Below are positions 12,157 through 24,400 of a stretch of 64,000 bases of DNA, in pieces (the first letter of the stretch is position 1; the number at the start of each line of letters is the position of its first letter). Under the pieces are notes generated by a model. It was not told the DNA's origin, did no database searches, and was given only the letters and a program-made list of their open reading frames with translations. Location of the stretch: positions 248,001-312,000 of the forward strand of contig JADLZK010007782.1 in NCBI GenBank assembly GCA_015847255.1. Direction: 5' to 3'. A program made the position numbers and the translations under genes. Source of the stretch: Hyparrhenia diplandra. Its lineage: Eukaryota > Streptophyta > Magnoliopsida > Poales > Poaceae.

Positions 12157-13054
12157 ACCACCTTGGACTCTGGACCCACCTCTTATCACTCGAGAACACT
12201 CCCATTCTGATTGCTCAAGCAATCCAAGTAGAGAACAACCATCAATGGGTACAATGGTGGGCGTAGATAGGAGTCTACCCGACACCATATCCCCCACACG
12301 GAAGCGTGAGCAAGAGCTAAGCTTGGGGAGGTTCCCTCCCTCACTAAGGTAAGTATTCTTAACTCTTGTTATTTCAAATCCTTTTTGCATCTTAATAAAA
12401 TATGAATGAAAGAATAAACAATCCTCCTTTTCGTATGCTTCATGAATGTTTATCTTCCATTGAAAATGATGAATAGTTGCTCTGCTAAATGTTTCTTTAG
12501 TAGTATACAACCCAATATTTCTCTAAGTATGGATTACTTAGCTCACATGAAAACCATCATGAACCTAAAACTTCTATGGGTTGCAAGTGCTTTCAACTAA
12601 GTCTAAAGTAATTTTTTGAGATATGATTCATCCTAAGATGAGAGCTGTTATACTATTGTTCCAAATAAGTATGGTTGTTGGAGTCTTTATTTTAAAAATC
12701 AATAAAACACTTGATGTTTCCTCTATGGTGAAAATTCCTACCAAAGCCATACTCATTATTTCATGATATAAGCTTTTACATATCTTTGCTTGCTTTGTGT
12801 TGAGCTTTGTCAAGTCTTGTTGACCCTTGTAGAGAGATTTGTCATGCTCATTAAATCAAGTGCGCGTGCGCCACCATACACATCTTTGCTTCTACACTAG
12901 AAATACGCTTAATAACATGACATCCATCCTTTTCACTTTGAATAAATATACTCCATGCAGTTATATTTATGACCCCTCTCTAGTTATGTTTCTAGTAGAA
13001 GAGACGTTGGCTATATATATATAAAAAAATAGAAAAAAAAAAAGAGATGAAAAT

Positions 13055-13150
13055 GGACATGTGTCCAAGGGCTAGTAGAGCCCACATCTCTAAGAAAAAA
13101 AGAGAGGAAATAATGGACACAAGTCCAGGGTGAGTAGAGCCCACCTCTCC
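13055..13150 (+). repeat. Paired pre-PPT modules (non-autonomous element)
   Basis: Two similar modules of about 36 bp occur. The first opens GGACATGTGTCC and contains TAGTAGAGCCCACATCTC. The second opens GGACACAAGTCC and contains GAGTAGAGCCCACCTCTCC. They are separated by an A/G-rich spacer. Related modules recur in the other Athila-type elements (29869-29905, 37293-37391, 45767-45866), always upstream of the PPT. Confidence 0.85.
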
Positions 13151-13772
13151 AAAAAAAAAAAAAAAAAAGAAGATAGCCATGTCTCACAATGCTAAATAGA
13201 AAAGAGAGTGAGAGATCAAATAAAGGAGTATTGTTCATCAGTTTTCCACACACATGCACATCTTGATCTTAGAGCATGATACTTCTCTCCTTGGATCCAA
13301 GTTTTATTTTGCAACATATGCAAGGTAAGTATGCCATACTTTATCCCTACCCAAGATCCACATAAGCCATTTAGATGTAGGAAAAGAAGGCAATATTACA
13401 TATGCCTTGGTGAGGAAACCAACCACCACTTGAGTGACCAAGAGAGCACCATTTGAGGAACATTAAGTTTTCTTTTGAAAACATTGCAAAACACTCCAAC
13501 ATGAAACTTGTGAGGAATGAGAAAATTAGAGCTCGAATCAAAGGTGGTCTATCCCTTATTACTAAAGACAAGGAAGAAGCCATATGCCCCATGAAGGACT
13601 AAGGTAATAAGGGTGAGTTTTTCAACATTGCTAAAAGTTTTCCATTCGAAGAGAAGTCTTTTGTTGTGCACATAGTACTATGGAAATATGAAGCATAGTA
13701 GTAACTCCTAATCCACCAAGACTAAGTTTTGATTCTTCGTTCGGGACGAACAAAGGTTAAGCTTGGGGATCT

Positions 13773-15653
13773 TGTTGACGAGTGAAAACACCCTTATTTT
13801 ACATCATAAAAACACCGTCAACATCCCTGTTTTGAAAGGAAGAATAACATTTCATGAACATATTTTACCCAATAACCTAGTTCCACACGTAGATGTCATT
13901 ATTTTTATGCAGATATGAATTCGAAGGAAATCGGCCGAAATGAGCGTGAATAGTGGCCATCCGGTCGGTGACCCAAGTATGGCCAATGGACAAAATATCA
14001 TCACCATCATGATCTCCATGTTCTAGGATGCTTCCACACAAAATTTGAAGTCATTTGGCCACAAGACCAGCATCGGCCGACCAAGGGCCATTTGATCTGA
14101 GGCGGACGACATGTGGGGGCGCCTTCTAGAAGAGTTGGAAAAGGCCGGGGCCCAATGGACCAGCATCGGCCGACCAAGGGCCATTGGCCCAAACTCTTCC
14201 AATACGACCTGCCACGTCACTAATCCGTGGGAGAACAAGAGAAGGCACCTGATTGGTCCATCAATACGTCACATGGATCGTGTTGGTACAAAATAAACGT
14301 CACGGCAAGTTCGGACTCAAGACACGGCGGCGGTGGGGCCAACATTCCCAAAGCACTAGGGGATGGCCCCGGGTCATGGACCATGGTCGGCCGACCATGG
14401 CCCCTTAGCCAAAGATGTCCTCCCACGCCCATCACATTGTCCACATGCTGAAATTACCTCACACGTTGATCCTAAAGGCGGTTGCATGGCGGTTAGATCA
14501 ATGGTGGGCAATAGAGGTCACGGATCGATGGCGTGTGGTATTTGGGTAGCCCCTACTCCACCTTGGGGCTATAAATACCCCCTACCCCCTCACTTCCAAG
14601 ACACACCATAAGGAAGGAGCTCTCCACTCTATCAAGATGTAGTAGTGTTAGTATAGTTGGGAGTTAGAGTGAGTAGTGAGCTTCACTTGGGTTTCAATTT
14701 GGTCTTCTAGGAGGTCGGTATTGTTCTTTTATCATTCCTTTTGTAGTAAGATCTTTACATTTATAATTCATTTCTTTACTTTACTCTAGTATTTACTCTA
14801 TTGAGTATTTACTTAGTACAACTTTATTCTAGTTCTCTAGAATATAGTTGTTATGATAATATCTAGCATATAGGCGTTTCACACTTAGTTATGGTTCAAG
14901 CCATGGTTCACTTTGAACCCATGCCTGTATGCGATCATCGTCTCGTAAGAGGTGCTCTAGTTGGCCTGTGCTATAGCATCTAGAGTAGTGAGAGGAAGTA
15001 TAAGCATGGTGCTTAGACTCGATCTTGCACGTGGGTTATCGCTTCTTTGCACGGATGGATTGTGATAGCGGTAAGGTGGTGGCAGCCCTTACGGTCTCTG
15101 TATAGATCACCACGTGTTAGGCAAGTTCTTAAAAAGGTAAGGCTCGAGTAAAATAGTAGCTTGTTTAGTGGTGGTTTATCCACCACTATTCACCTCTTGC
15201 CTAGCATACTTGTCATATGAACCACAACTAGTTGTCTCGTCCTTTGTGCCTAGATTAGTATCATAGAAGTAAAGTAAGAATCATAGGAATCCTTTTCTCA
15301 CTCGTTGTCCTCCACGCTAGCTAGACTACTCTCTTATACGTATGTCTAGACTATTCTGTGTGTCTCAATGCCTATATCATATACACCATTTACCCCCACC
15401 GTAGTCTAGATGGTATATTGGTTGGTGGACACATGATTGTTAGTTATCACATCCTATGCCATCGCTTCCCATGGGCTAAATACAAATAACGATACCTTGG
15501 AATACTCCCGGGTGAAATGCTACAACGGTAATTACAGTAAACTTGCGGAATATCTTACATGAGCATTAGAAATACCAACAATCATTTCTAGCGCTGTTGC
15601 TAGGGATAGGTCCTATATCTATTTCTAGTGACAACGCTAAGTAAATGTCAACA
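13773..15653 (+). mobile_element. 3' LTR (1881 bp) of the non-autonomous element
   Basis: It follows the PPT directly, starts TGTTGACGAGTG and ends AAATGTCAACA. It aligns end to end with the 5' LTR and has the same net length. Its TATA box is at 14569-14577. Most differences are compensating small indels at CG, CTG or CAG sites. Examples are CATGCTGAAA here against CATCTTTGAAA in the 5' copy, and CACCTGATTGG against CACTTTGATTGG. Confidence 0.9.
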
Positions 15654-17460
15654 ACGGGCTGCCTCGCGGCTCCTCGGGGAAAGCAGAGTCTGGTCGGGGG
15701 CCATCTTCCCTCGGCCAGGGTCTGGTCATCACTTCTACTCCGAGGGCGGGTCGTCCGCTTCTCATCGAATCCCACGGGTGGCCAAGCACCGGGCTCTGGG
15801 ACTGGTTGGAGGACCGTCCTGGGCCCTACGACTTCATCGACACTCCAACCTACCGCGAGGGCGCCTCGTCGATAGCATTGCGACCACATCTGCAAGGCTA
15901 GGCTCTCTCCGATCTGGAGGGGTGCCGAGGAGGAGGAAGGAAGAAGGCACAGAGCTCCGTGATGGGCGTACCGCCTCCCTCCGCTTCGTCCGCGCCACCA
16001 CTACCGTCCTTCGAGGATCCGATGGAGCTGGAGATCGGCTACGACTACCCGTTGTTCGACCAGGGTGCCGCTCCACTGGGAGACCTACAGCGGAGGGGGT
16101 CTTCGTCGGCGAGGACTCGGCGCCCTTGAGGCGAAGCCGAGGGCTGCGGCGGCCGGGAGGGGCGCCGCGCCCGATCAGCGCGCCGTCGGCAAGCGAGAGC
16201 AGACGCTGGCTGCTCGAGCTCTCAGCCCGGCAATGGGGCGGGGCTTCCCGGTTGCTTCGGGGACTCTCCCGGAATCTACGATCCCAGTTCGATGAGGTGG
16301 TGGGAATCCCAGTTCACAAGACATGGCGGAACAGAACATCGCCCACAGCGGCGGCTCTCTGCTGCGGGAGAAACGCCCGCGATAGAAAGGCGTCCAGGGG
16401 ATACATCGCCACCGCGCTCGGCTTAATCCCGTCTCGGGTTCATCTGCCCCTCGCCGCCGGTCATCTTGTCGACATCATCGCCGGAGGAGCCGCAACACCC
16501 AAAAAGGCGAAGAAGAGGCCTCCTCCATGCCAAGGGGGGGCAAACCAATCTCGGCCGGCAGCGCGGCGGCGCCTTGGGTCTGCTAGCAACCGGCGGGCGA
16601 ACAGGGGACCAAGATGGTCAGCAGGCAAGTTGTGGTGCGGCGGTGCTTGCTCCGGAGCGCGGGTGGCAACCACCCGGCGTCCGGGGGATGAAACCGGCGT
16701 CCCCCGACCTCCGTAGCGGCATCGAGATCGCCCAAGATGCGCTTCGCATCAGCCGACCGGCGAGGAGCTTGCGGAGGCGAGATCAGCGACGTGAAGAGTA
16801 CAACATGATGTCACGGGAACCCGGCGGGAACCTCACGATCACTCGATCCGGCCCTACCACCCGGATCTCGGCGGGTCGGTGGCCACTAGGCTTCAAGGGC
16901 ACCAACGCTCTCTCAAAGTACACCGCGACCAAGATCCGAGGCTTGGGTCATGATCTACGAGATCGCGATCGGGTTGGCCGGGGGGGAAGACATCATGGCA
17001 AACTACTTCCCGATAAGCCTCGACCCAGCGGCCAACCGCGGCTCTGGCCCTCCACGAAGGGAGGCTACGCACGTGGCGAGACGTCAGGATATCTTCATCG
17101 GCACCTACAAGTCCGCGTGCAAGCAATGCGGTACAAAGTGCGACTGGGGCGGTTGCGCCTCGGCGCAACGAGCGCTCGGGGAGTACATCCGCCCGCTTCT
17201 CAGGTGCGCTGGCGATCCGGATATCACCCGAGGAGCGCGTCGGCGCATTCCTCAAGGGTCTCGTCTCCAATGGTAGCGTCGCAGCCCAAGAGCTGCGGAA
17301 AAAAAGCTCCACGGGTCCAAAATCACCACCATGTCCAAGGCTGGCGGGACGTGGCGCGAGAGGTTCGCCGGGCGGGGGATGAGGCCGAGTACGTCTTCCA
17401 CAAAGATTACGGCTACTCGCCCGTCGAGTATTCCCCCGTCGCGAGGCTCCCGTGGCGATA
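15654..17460 (+). pseudogene. gag: Tat-lineage gag, broken
   Basis: GC-rich coding DNA resumes here after the nested element. A long open frame covers about 15628-16716, its first codons lying in the nested LTR. The clearest gag signature is at about 16975-17280, where MANYFPISLDPAA is followed by gag-like blocks in shifting frames (around TYKSACKQCGTKCDWG and an RRFSEVR-like position). A piece near 17215-17290 covers an FLKGLVSNGSVA-like stretch. This fits the retrotransposon gag domain of Tat elements, which would form the virus-like particle. Frame changes every 100-300 bases prevent a single product, and no clear CCHC knuckle was identified. Confidence 0.6.
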
Positions 17461-18680
17461 AGCGGCCAGCGACGGCGTCCGCGATAACGGCCATACGGCG
17501 ACTCCCGCGGCGTGGCTCGCCGGGAAGAAGGTCGCGGCAACTATCGCTTGGCGCCCGTCGTGATCGGAACCATCGGGGGGCGGCGTCAACAACGTCAAGA
17601 CCGGTGGCAAGAAGAAGGCGCTCAATTGGCGGGATCCGATCCAAAAGCTTCTACACGGCAAGTGCCCCCGACACCGGACTTGAACCATAGAGTTCGGCGG
17701 AGTGTCGGCACTTCAACGCCGAATATGAGAGAGCGAACGCAAAAAGCTCAAAATCACCGACGCGGCCGGGAGAAAGCACCCAAAGTTGCCCGCAACAACC
17801 CGGGAGGAAGACCCGTGGCGGGGACGCCGATCCTAGGCACCGCTACCGTGCCGAAGACGCCGTCGTTCACACGATCATGGGCGGACACTACGGCTGCGAG
17901 GTGGGGCGAGATCGCAAGATCTCCGCCCGTAATGTCACGGACCGTCAAAGACTTCAGCGAAGGGGGTCACGGACCCGATATGGCCTACCTTCTCCGGCGG
18001 GTCATAACCTTCGGTCGCGAGGACCGGTGGTGTAACAACCCGTACCCGAGGCGATTCCCCGGTCCTCGACCCGGTGATCGGGCGCTGGCGCCGAGAAGGT
18101 CCTCATCGACGGAGGGAGCACCACGAACATCTTTGTTCGGAGCTCGATGAAAGCCTTGGACATCACGAAGAAGGAAGATCTCAAGCCATACGAACACCCA
18201 TTGCGGGGATCCTCCCCGGAGAGTCGTCAACCCCTCTCGGGCGGGTCACGCCGGTGTGCCGATTCGGCGACGCTAAGCACCATCGCATCCGGTACATGAA
18301 TTTCGTCGTCGCCCGACTTAGTCATCGTACCATGCCATCATCGGACCGGCGGGATTGACCAAGCTCATGGCGGTCCCAAGACTACTGACTACCTCATCCT
18401 CAAGATCCCCACGGAGAAGGGGGTCCTCACATGCGGGGCCAACGTACACATGGCCTATGTCTGCGAGAAGGAGGGCCTCGACAAGCGGGAGTTCATCCTC
18501 CGGTCGGTCCGGCAAGAGGAGGTGATCAAGAACGCGAAGAAGCTAAACCCCTCCGACCTCGAGATACCCGAGGAAGAGCGACGCGAAGAAGACCACCAAG
18601 CCATCGGATACTTAAGACATCCGGTGGTGGAAGGAGACAGCGTCCAAGGCGGCGAAGATAGGCGTGAATCTTGACCCGAA
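17461..18680 (+). pseudogene. pol: Tat-lineage protease region
   Basis: After gag, a region with basic linker sequence leads to an aspartic protease core at about 18090-18180. It reads VLIDGGSTTNIFVRSSMKAL, where DGG stands for the usual D-S/T-G. A second piece around 18390-18500 (LILKIPTEKGVLTCGANVHM) and the following YVCEKEGLDKREF segment, both open in the 18450-18674 frame, also occur between protease and RT in Tat elements. The product would mature Gag and Pol. Frameshifts separate the blocks. Confidence 0.6.
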
Positions 18681-18689
18681 ATAGGAAGA

Positions 18690-20110
18690 CGGCTCGTCCG
18701 GGTTCCGAGGGATAACGTGAGCATTTTCGGCGTGAAAACTCGGCCGATATGCGGAGTACCTCGGGGGCGGATCGAGCACCACCTACGCATGTCAAGGCGG
18801 CGGCCAAGCCGTGCGCCCGCCAAAATGCGCCCGCTTTAATAAAGAAAAATCCGCCGCCATTAAAGCGAAGTAACTAGATTGTTAGGCTGGCGGCTTTATT
18901 TGTGAAGTGTATCATCGACTAGATAGCTAATCCGGTCCTTGTAAGAAAGAAGAATAATGAATGGAGGATGTGCGTTGATTATACCGATCTCAATAGGGCT
19001 TGCCCTAAAGACCCTTTCGGTCTCCCGCGTATCGTCGGGTTGTTGACTCCACTACGGGTTGCGAGCTCCTTAGCTTCCTGGATTGCTATTCGGGCTATCA
19101 TCGACGCCCTTGCGGTCGAGACTAGGAGAAGACTTCCTTCATCACTCCGTTTGGCGCCTCACCGCTATACTACCATGTCGTTCGGGCTCAAGAACGCCGG
19201 AGCCACTTACCAGCGGGCTATACAGGGCTGCTTAGGGAACCTTATCCCCGACCTCGCTCAGGCTTATGTCGACGACGTCGTGGTGAAGACCCAGAGCGCA
19301 CTCTCCCTGGTCGACGATCTTGCAAGGGTCTTCACCAAACTTAACGAGTACCAATGGAAACTTAATCCGGGAAAGTGTGTTTTTGGCGTCCCCTCCGGTA
19401 ACTTGCTCGGCAACATTGTTAGCCGGCATGGCATCGAGCCAAACCCGGAGAAAATCAGTGCCATCATGCGGATGAAACCGCCCCAAAATATCAAAGATGT
19501 CCAGAAGTTGACTGGATGTATGGCGGCACTCAGCCGTTTCGTCGCACGGCTCGGCGAGAAAGGATTGCCGTTCTTCAAACTCCTTCGCGCAGGAGAAGCT
19601 TTCAGGTGGACCAACGAGGCTCAAGAGGCCTTCAACGGCTTCAAGAAATTTCTCACCACACCTCCGGTGTTGGTGGCCCCAACGACGCGGAGACCATCTT
19701 TGCTCTACATCGCGGCGACCAATCGGGTGGTTAGTACCGCTTTGGTTGTCGCGGCGGAAGAAGGGCACGTATACCCCGTCCAACGGCCGGTCTATTTCGT
19801 CAGTGAGGTCCTGAACGACTCCAAGCAAAGGTACTTACATATACAGAAATTGCTCTATGGGATCCTCATCACGTCTCGCAAGCTGCGCCATTACTTCGAC
19901 CTTCACCCGATCACCGTGGTGTCGGACTACCCATTGGGCGACGTCCTGCGAAATAAAGATGCCAATGGTCGTATATGCAAATGGGCGATCGAGCTCGGCT
20001 GTTCACCATTGAATACAAGAATAGGAGTACCATCAAGTCGCAAGCATTGGCGGATTTCGTTTGCGAAAGTGGACGGATCTCGGAGACTCCCTCGAAGACA
20101 CTAGCCGAGA
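18690..20110 (+). pseudogene. pol: Tat-lineage reverse transcriptase and RNase H
   Basis: A mostly open frame at 18968-20104 (378 residues) carries RT motifs. In order these are CVDYTDLNRACPKDPFGLPR, MSFGLKNAGATYQRAI, YVDDVVVKTQ (the catalytic YVDD, about 19264-19275), and the thumb-region segment KCVFGVPSGNLLG. The RNase H part follows (about 19690-20060), with RPVYFVSEVLNDSKQRYLHI and a YKNRSTIKSQALADF-like segment in another frame. The finger region between 18690 and 18960 holds recognisable but stop-filled sequence. The YVDD catalytic pair is retained. The product would copy element RNA into cDNA in particles. Confidence 0.75.
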
Positions 20111-20935
20111 ACGCTGGATCGAATATCTTCCGCTGGTCGGCGCCAACCAATACAAAGCCGTCGAGATGTTGGATGAGGTGGTCCATCGTTTCGGCATCCC
20201 CAACTCCATCATTACAGATCTAGGCAAAGCACATTTACGGGCGGTCATTTTGGGATTGCTGCGAAGACAAAGGCATCCGGGTGAAATATGTGTCATGCCC
20301 CGCCCATCCTCGATGCTAGCAGGCGGGCCGAAAGTGAGCAAATGGCATGATCTTAGAAGCATTGCGGGCGACTCTTCCGCCGGATGGAAAATATCTGGTC
20401 GATGGCTTAAGGAGCTACGGCCGTTGTGCGGGGACTACGTACCCAACCCAGCCGTAGCACAGGTGTTTCCCCATACTTCATGGTGTTTGGATCAGAAGCA
20501 GTCCTTCCGGCCGACATCGCTTTTCGCTCTCCTCGTGTCGAGAATTATAATGAAGAAACTTCGGACGCCACTCGAGAAGATGAGCTCGTTGCGCTCGAGG
20601 AAACCCGCTTGCAATGCTGCACGCGGAACGCTTAAATACCTTGAGGGCGTTCGAAGATATTACAATCGCAATGTACGCGGAAGAGCCTTTGTGGTTGGCG
20701 ACACGGTCTGCGAAGGAAGCGTAAGAGTGTTCACAAGGCTGGGATCTCATTGGGAAGGCCCCTTCAAAGTTAAAGAGGTTACCCAACCGGGGGGCGTACC
20801 CGGTTGGCGACCATGGAGGATGTCGGCGTCCCCAACTCACGGAACATTGAGCATACGTGGCGCTTTTTCCGTAACTTCGGGGACTCGTAAGCCGGCTTGT
20901 ATCATTTTTACTTTCTGGCGTGCATATTAATAAAA
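20110..20935 (+). pseudogene. pol: Tat-lineage integrase, N-terminal half deleted
   Basis: Immediately after the RNase H remnant comes a late part of the integrase core. It reads LVGANQYKAVEMLDEVVHRF, then GIPNSIITDLGKAH (second catalytic aspartate), then LRTQPSRSTGVSPYFMVFGS and a C-terminal piece with RRYYNRNVRGRAFVVGD and GSHWEGPF. The zinc-binding HHCC domain, the first catalytic aspartate and the extra RNase H expected in this lineage are missing between about 20070 and 20120. This indicates an internal deletion rather than mere frameshifts. The frame ends near 20930. Confidence 0.65.
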
Positions 20936-21480
20936 TCTTTTTGGAGTATGTTGACATGGTTATATTTTCTTTTCGGCCAGACGTAATAATTTATCTCCAT
21001 GCTCGACTACACTCTTAAGTCCTTTGGACCCCCTAGAGCCGTCTACGTACTTGGTCGTTTCGCGGTATGCGTGGCGGTGGTGTACTCCCCCATAGGCCGA
21101 CGACGGCCGGGCGGATGACTCTTTTAGCGTAGTCGAACAACCCAATAGCTTGCCTAAGCATCGTGTCTCCTTGCCGCGGCTATACCGACGCTGGCGCTAA
21201 GGCTAGGATTGGCGTCTACCATAAGTGACACCCTTACCGTCTACAATCTACACTTCATCGTTTACCATAATCGTATGCATGCTAAAGCGATTGTGAGATA
21301 AAAATAAAGTATTAAGCTCCTTATGCCACCCACATCCGGCGTGGCTCGGCTAAAAATCCCAAGTGTTTTTTCTTGTTTTTTCACTAGCTTGTTTCTTGCT
21401 ACGGCCAAAAGAAACAAAGTATCATGCTGGGGGCAACTTCACCCGAGGACTTTACCTTCGGCCTGGCTCATAGAGTGGGT
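20936..21480. mobile_element. Tat element spacer between pol and antisense gene
   Basis: AT-rich noncoding sequence; no reading frame with motifs. It separates the convergent sense pol and antisense gene, so it may hold both 3' ends. Confidence 0.5.
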
Positions 21481-24400
21481 TCATCTCGTCGGCAAAGAGT
21501 TGTCGCCGCCTCGTCGACCTCCTCGCGCGGGTTGAGAGCACCCGCCTCCGTCGTCGAGTGCGTAGCCTAGGCGGGCACCGCTGGCACACCTCGGGATGAT
21601 GGGAGCGCGCCTTTGCCAAAGCATGTCAAGCCGTGTCGCGAGTGGCACGGCGGGTGAACTCCATGAAGTTTGCCGGGCCGCCGCCGCTGCGTTGCTCCAT
21701 GTTACGGCGTCGGTCGGCGCTCCCTCGGATGGCCCGCCAACGGCGTAGCCATGGATGGCGTCGGGGACTGGTCCGACACCTTTGAGGAGACTTTGTGTGC
21801 GATTCCTCCATAGAGCATATTCAGCCTCGGATCGCGAATCCAGATAAATGGAGGTACGCACGGCGTCGCCGCCAAATATATACGGTAAGATTAGCACAAA
21901 TCGTTCAAATCCTTTTGAGCAGGTAATTATTCTACGGCAAAAAGGGTATACCGTCCGCGATCGGCGGTGGTATTAGGAGCTCCTCGTGCAGCTCGGGCGT
22001 TAGGCTGGTTCGCCATCACAAAGCTGCCGGCTGCGGGGGTTTCAATTGACGCTTCATGCTGCGCAAGGTATCATAAAACCAGCATTTTCATTATTTTTAT
22101 CACTAACCATTCTTCCACGGATGTCTTGATCGACTTTACAAATACTCATTGTACATACCAAGTATTTGGAGTGCGGGCCTCATGGCGTGTCTGCTCTGGC
22201 GATGAGTTCCTGCGCTCCTCCTCCCGGGCGTTTGTGGTCGGCGGCTAGCTGCTGGCGCCCATCTTCAAGGCTTTGCCCTCCCTTGCAACCCGTGCGGCCG
22301 CGGTTCGGGGCGGGTTCGTTCGACCTCGAGGACCTCACGATCGGCGGCCAGTGCCGCCCTCTCCTGTGCAAAGGCACGGCGCTCTGGCGTCGCCATTGCC
22401 CGGCCAATAGGCGGTCCCTCTCCATCGCGAGCACCGCTCGCTCCTCGGCGAGGCGGTCGCTCACGGGAGAGCTCATCCAGCGCTGTGTGGCCTCAAAGGG
22501 CGCCACGGCCTTTGCACCCGGCTCTTCGGCCTTGAGCGAAGGCGGATTTCTTTGTTATGGATATGCTACACATTGACATACAATCATAGGGTGTGTATGG
22601 CGAAACCACAAAGCAAAATAAGGTGATCAAGTCCTTACGCGCAGGCGGCTGGCTCCCTCCTCTACTTGGTGGGCTATGCGGGTCGGCTCGTCCTCCTCTT
22701 CAACCTCGGGCCAGTCCTGGTCCACTTGGGGTTCCGGAGCCTCGGCAGCCTCGTACCACCCGTCCGCCTCCTCCATCTCTTGATCATCACCCAAGACACG
22801 GATGTCGTCGAGGAGGGATTCGGGGGCGGATGACCACGGGAGCGACCTCGGCCTCGGCACCACCGGTTACGGGGCGTCGTCGAATGGCTCTTGGAGCACC
22901 TGGTGCCCAGCTATCTCTTGTGGCGCTATTGGTGCTAGAGCATCTTGGGCCGGCGCTTCCTGCTGGGGGACAACTTGAGGTCGTGCTGGTACACCGGGCT
23001 CGTCCTGCTGCGGGGCGTCTGCTGCAATCGGCATCTGCACAGGCTCGATGACGGGTCCCCTGCACCAGCAGCATGGTTCACACATACATACATCGACAAC
23101 AAGGGTGATCGCGGTCGACAGTAAATGTACTTACACATTGGCAAAGCGCAGACCACGAAGGCGACCTCCCGAGCTACCACCACTGCGGCCTCCTCCACTC
23201 CGTGGTGCTGACACGTCACCATGTGGACCGTCTGACGCCCTTGGTAGATTGACTTGAACAATCGGTGTCCTATCTCCCACAGGTTGCTACACTCAACAAT
23301 GTGACGGTCAAACCACGCAATCTTACTCGGGGACTGGATAACATTTAAAGGATACTTACAAAAGCGGTCAACTCTACAAAGGCCTGCAGCTCTTTGTCAG
23401 CAAGAAAATCATCATCATACAGAAGTGCGTTGGCTTCACGACGGGGCGGCTGTCCTGCTGTTACCTTCTTCCGGATAACCTCCGGCTCCGATGGAGCTCT
23501 CCAGGAGGGGCGCTTGCTGCGGGCCCAGTGCTCTCGCCCCTTGCCCCGGGCACTTCCGGTTCAACCGGCGCGGGGGCATGGGAGGCCGCCGCGGGCTGCG
23601 GGCGGCGCCAACGGCGGCAGCTTCCTCGGGTGACAAAGCGGAAGTATGCAGGCTGCGCGTCATCCCATGGATCTGCGAATATCATCGGCGATAAAGACAA
23701 ATTGCAATCTACAGCGGTGTATATCGATCTAATACAAGTTTCACTTACCAACGGTGGCGGGTTCCCGGCGCAGAAGGTGGGCACCGCAGCGGATCGTGCG
23801 GTACCCATTTGTCGGCATAATTTTGCCCACCCGCTCTTGGACTTCGGCCGATGGCGGGAACTCCGCCGTCTCTCGCGGGTGGGATCATTCAGCCCGGATA
23901 TTGAAACCCGGGGTGATCCCTCCGTTTGAGCAGCTGGATCCGACGCTCCACGAACACGTGAGCGGTCGATGCCGCCCACATGAAGATCATCAATCATATC
24001 TAGCAGCTCCCTCACACGCGGCATATCGGTGGTGCGGGCTCTTCATTCCAGCTTGCCCGTCTCACCGAACACGGGTGGGATCGGCCGAATCGACACATCC
24101 GGATCGTGGCGGTGTAAAACCACCGTGTATACTAGCGAGCCACATTTGTTGGTAGCGGCATCGAGGGGAGCCGACTCGCTCGATTGCCCCGGAAGCTTCA
24201 CAAACACGCCTCCGGCCACCCGCGGCCCCGAATCTCCCTTCATCCCCACAAAGAAGAAGTATCTCCACAAAAGCCGAGATTGGGCGTAATGCCGAGGCAA
24301 CACTCACGAGAGGGTGATGAAGGCGGCAATGTCGAGGATGGCGTTCGGCGGCGGGTGGCGTAGCCGGAGCCCGTGAGCGCGAGGAGCTCCAGCGGGGAAT

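Larger units (their letters stand above)
9371..13772 (+). mobile_element. Internal region of the non-autonomous element, no genes
   Basis: The PBS TGGCGCCGTTCTTGGGGA (9378-9395) opens it and a purine-rich PPT ending AAGCTTGGGGATCT closes it. I find no gag, protease or pol motif in any frame, and the longest frames lack family signatures. Notable contents are five exact copies of the palindrome GGTCGGCCGACC or close variants between 10243 and 12156, an AT/AAT microsatellite at about 11370-11500, and the paired GGACA..GAGTAGAGCCCAC modules at 13055-13150. Confidence 0.8.
7490..15653 (+). mobile_element. Non-autonomous, gene-less LTR retrotransposon (LARD-like) nested in the Tat element
   Basis: Two near-identical LTRs of exactly 1881 bp (7490-9370 and 13773-15653) flank a 4.4-kb internal region with no recognisable gag or pol. 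ACGG (or AACGG) borders it on both sides (7486-7489 and 15654-15657). A good tRNA-Asp-type PBS (9378-9395) and a PPT (about 13750-13772) are present, so it keeps the signals needed for mobilisation in trans. The PBS, the LTR-end block and the pre-PPT module all match the Athila-type elements in the window, which makes an Athila-lineage helper the likely source of enzymes. It is the innermost and so the youngest of the three nested layers. Confidence 0.9.

Noticed and set aside
15628..16716. A single intact 362-residue gag protein
   Set aside because: The first codons lie in the nested element's LTR and the frame changes downstream. It marks GC-rich coding DNA but not an intact protein.
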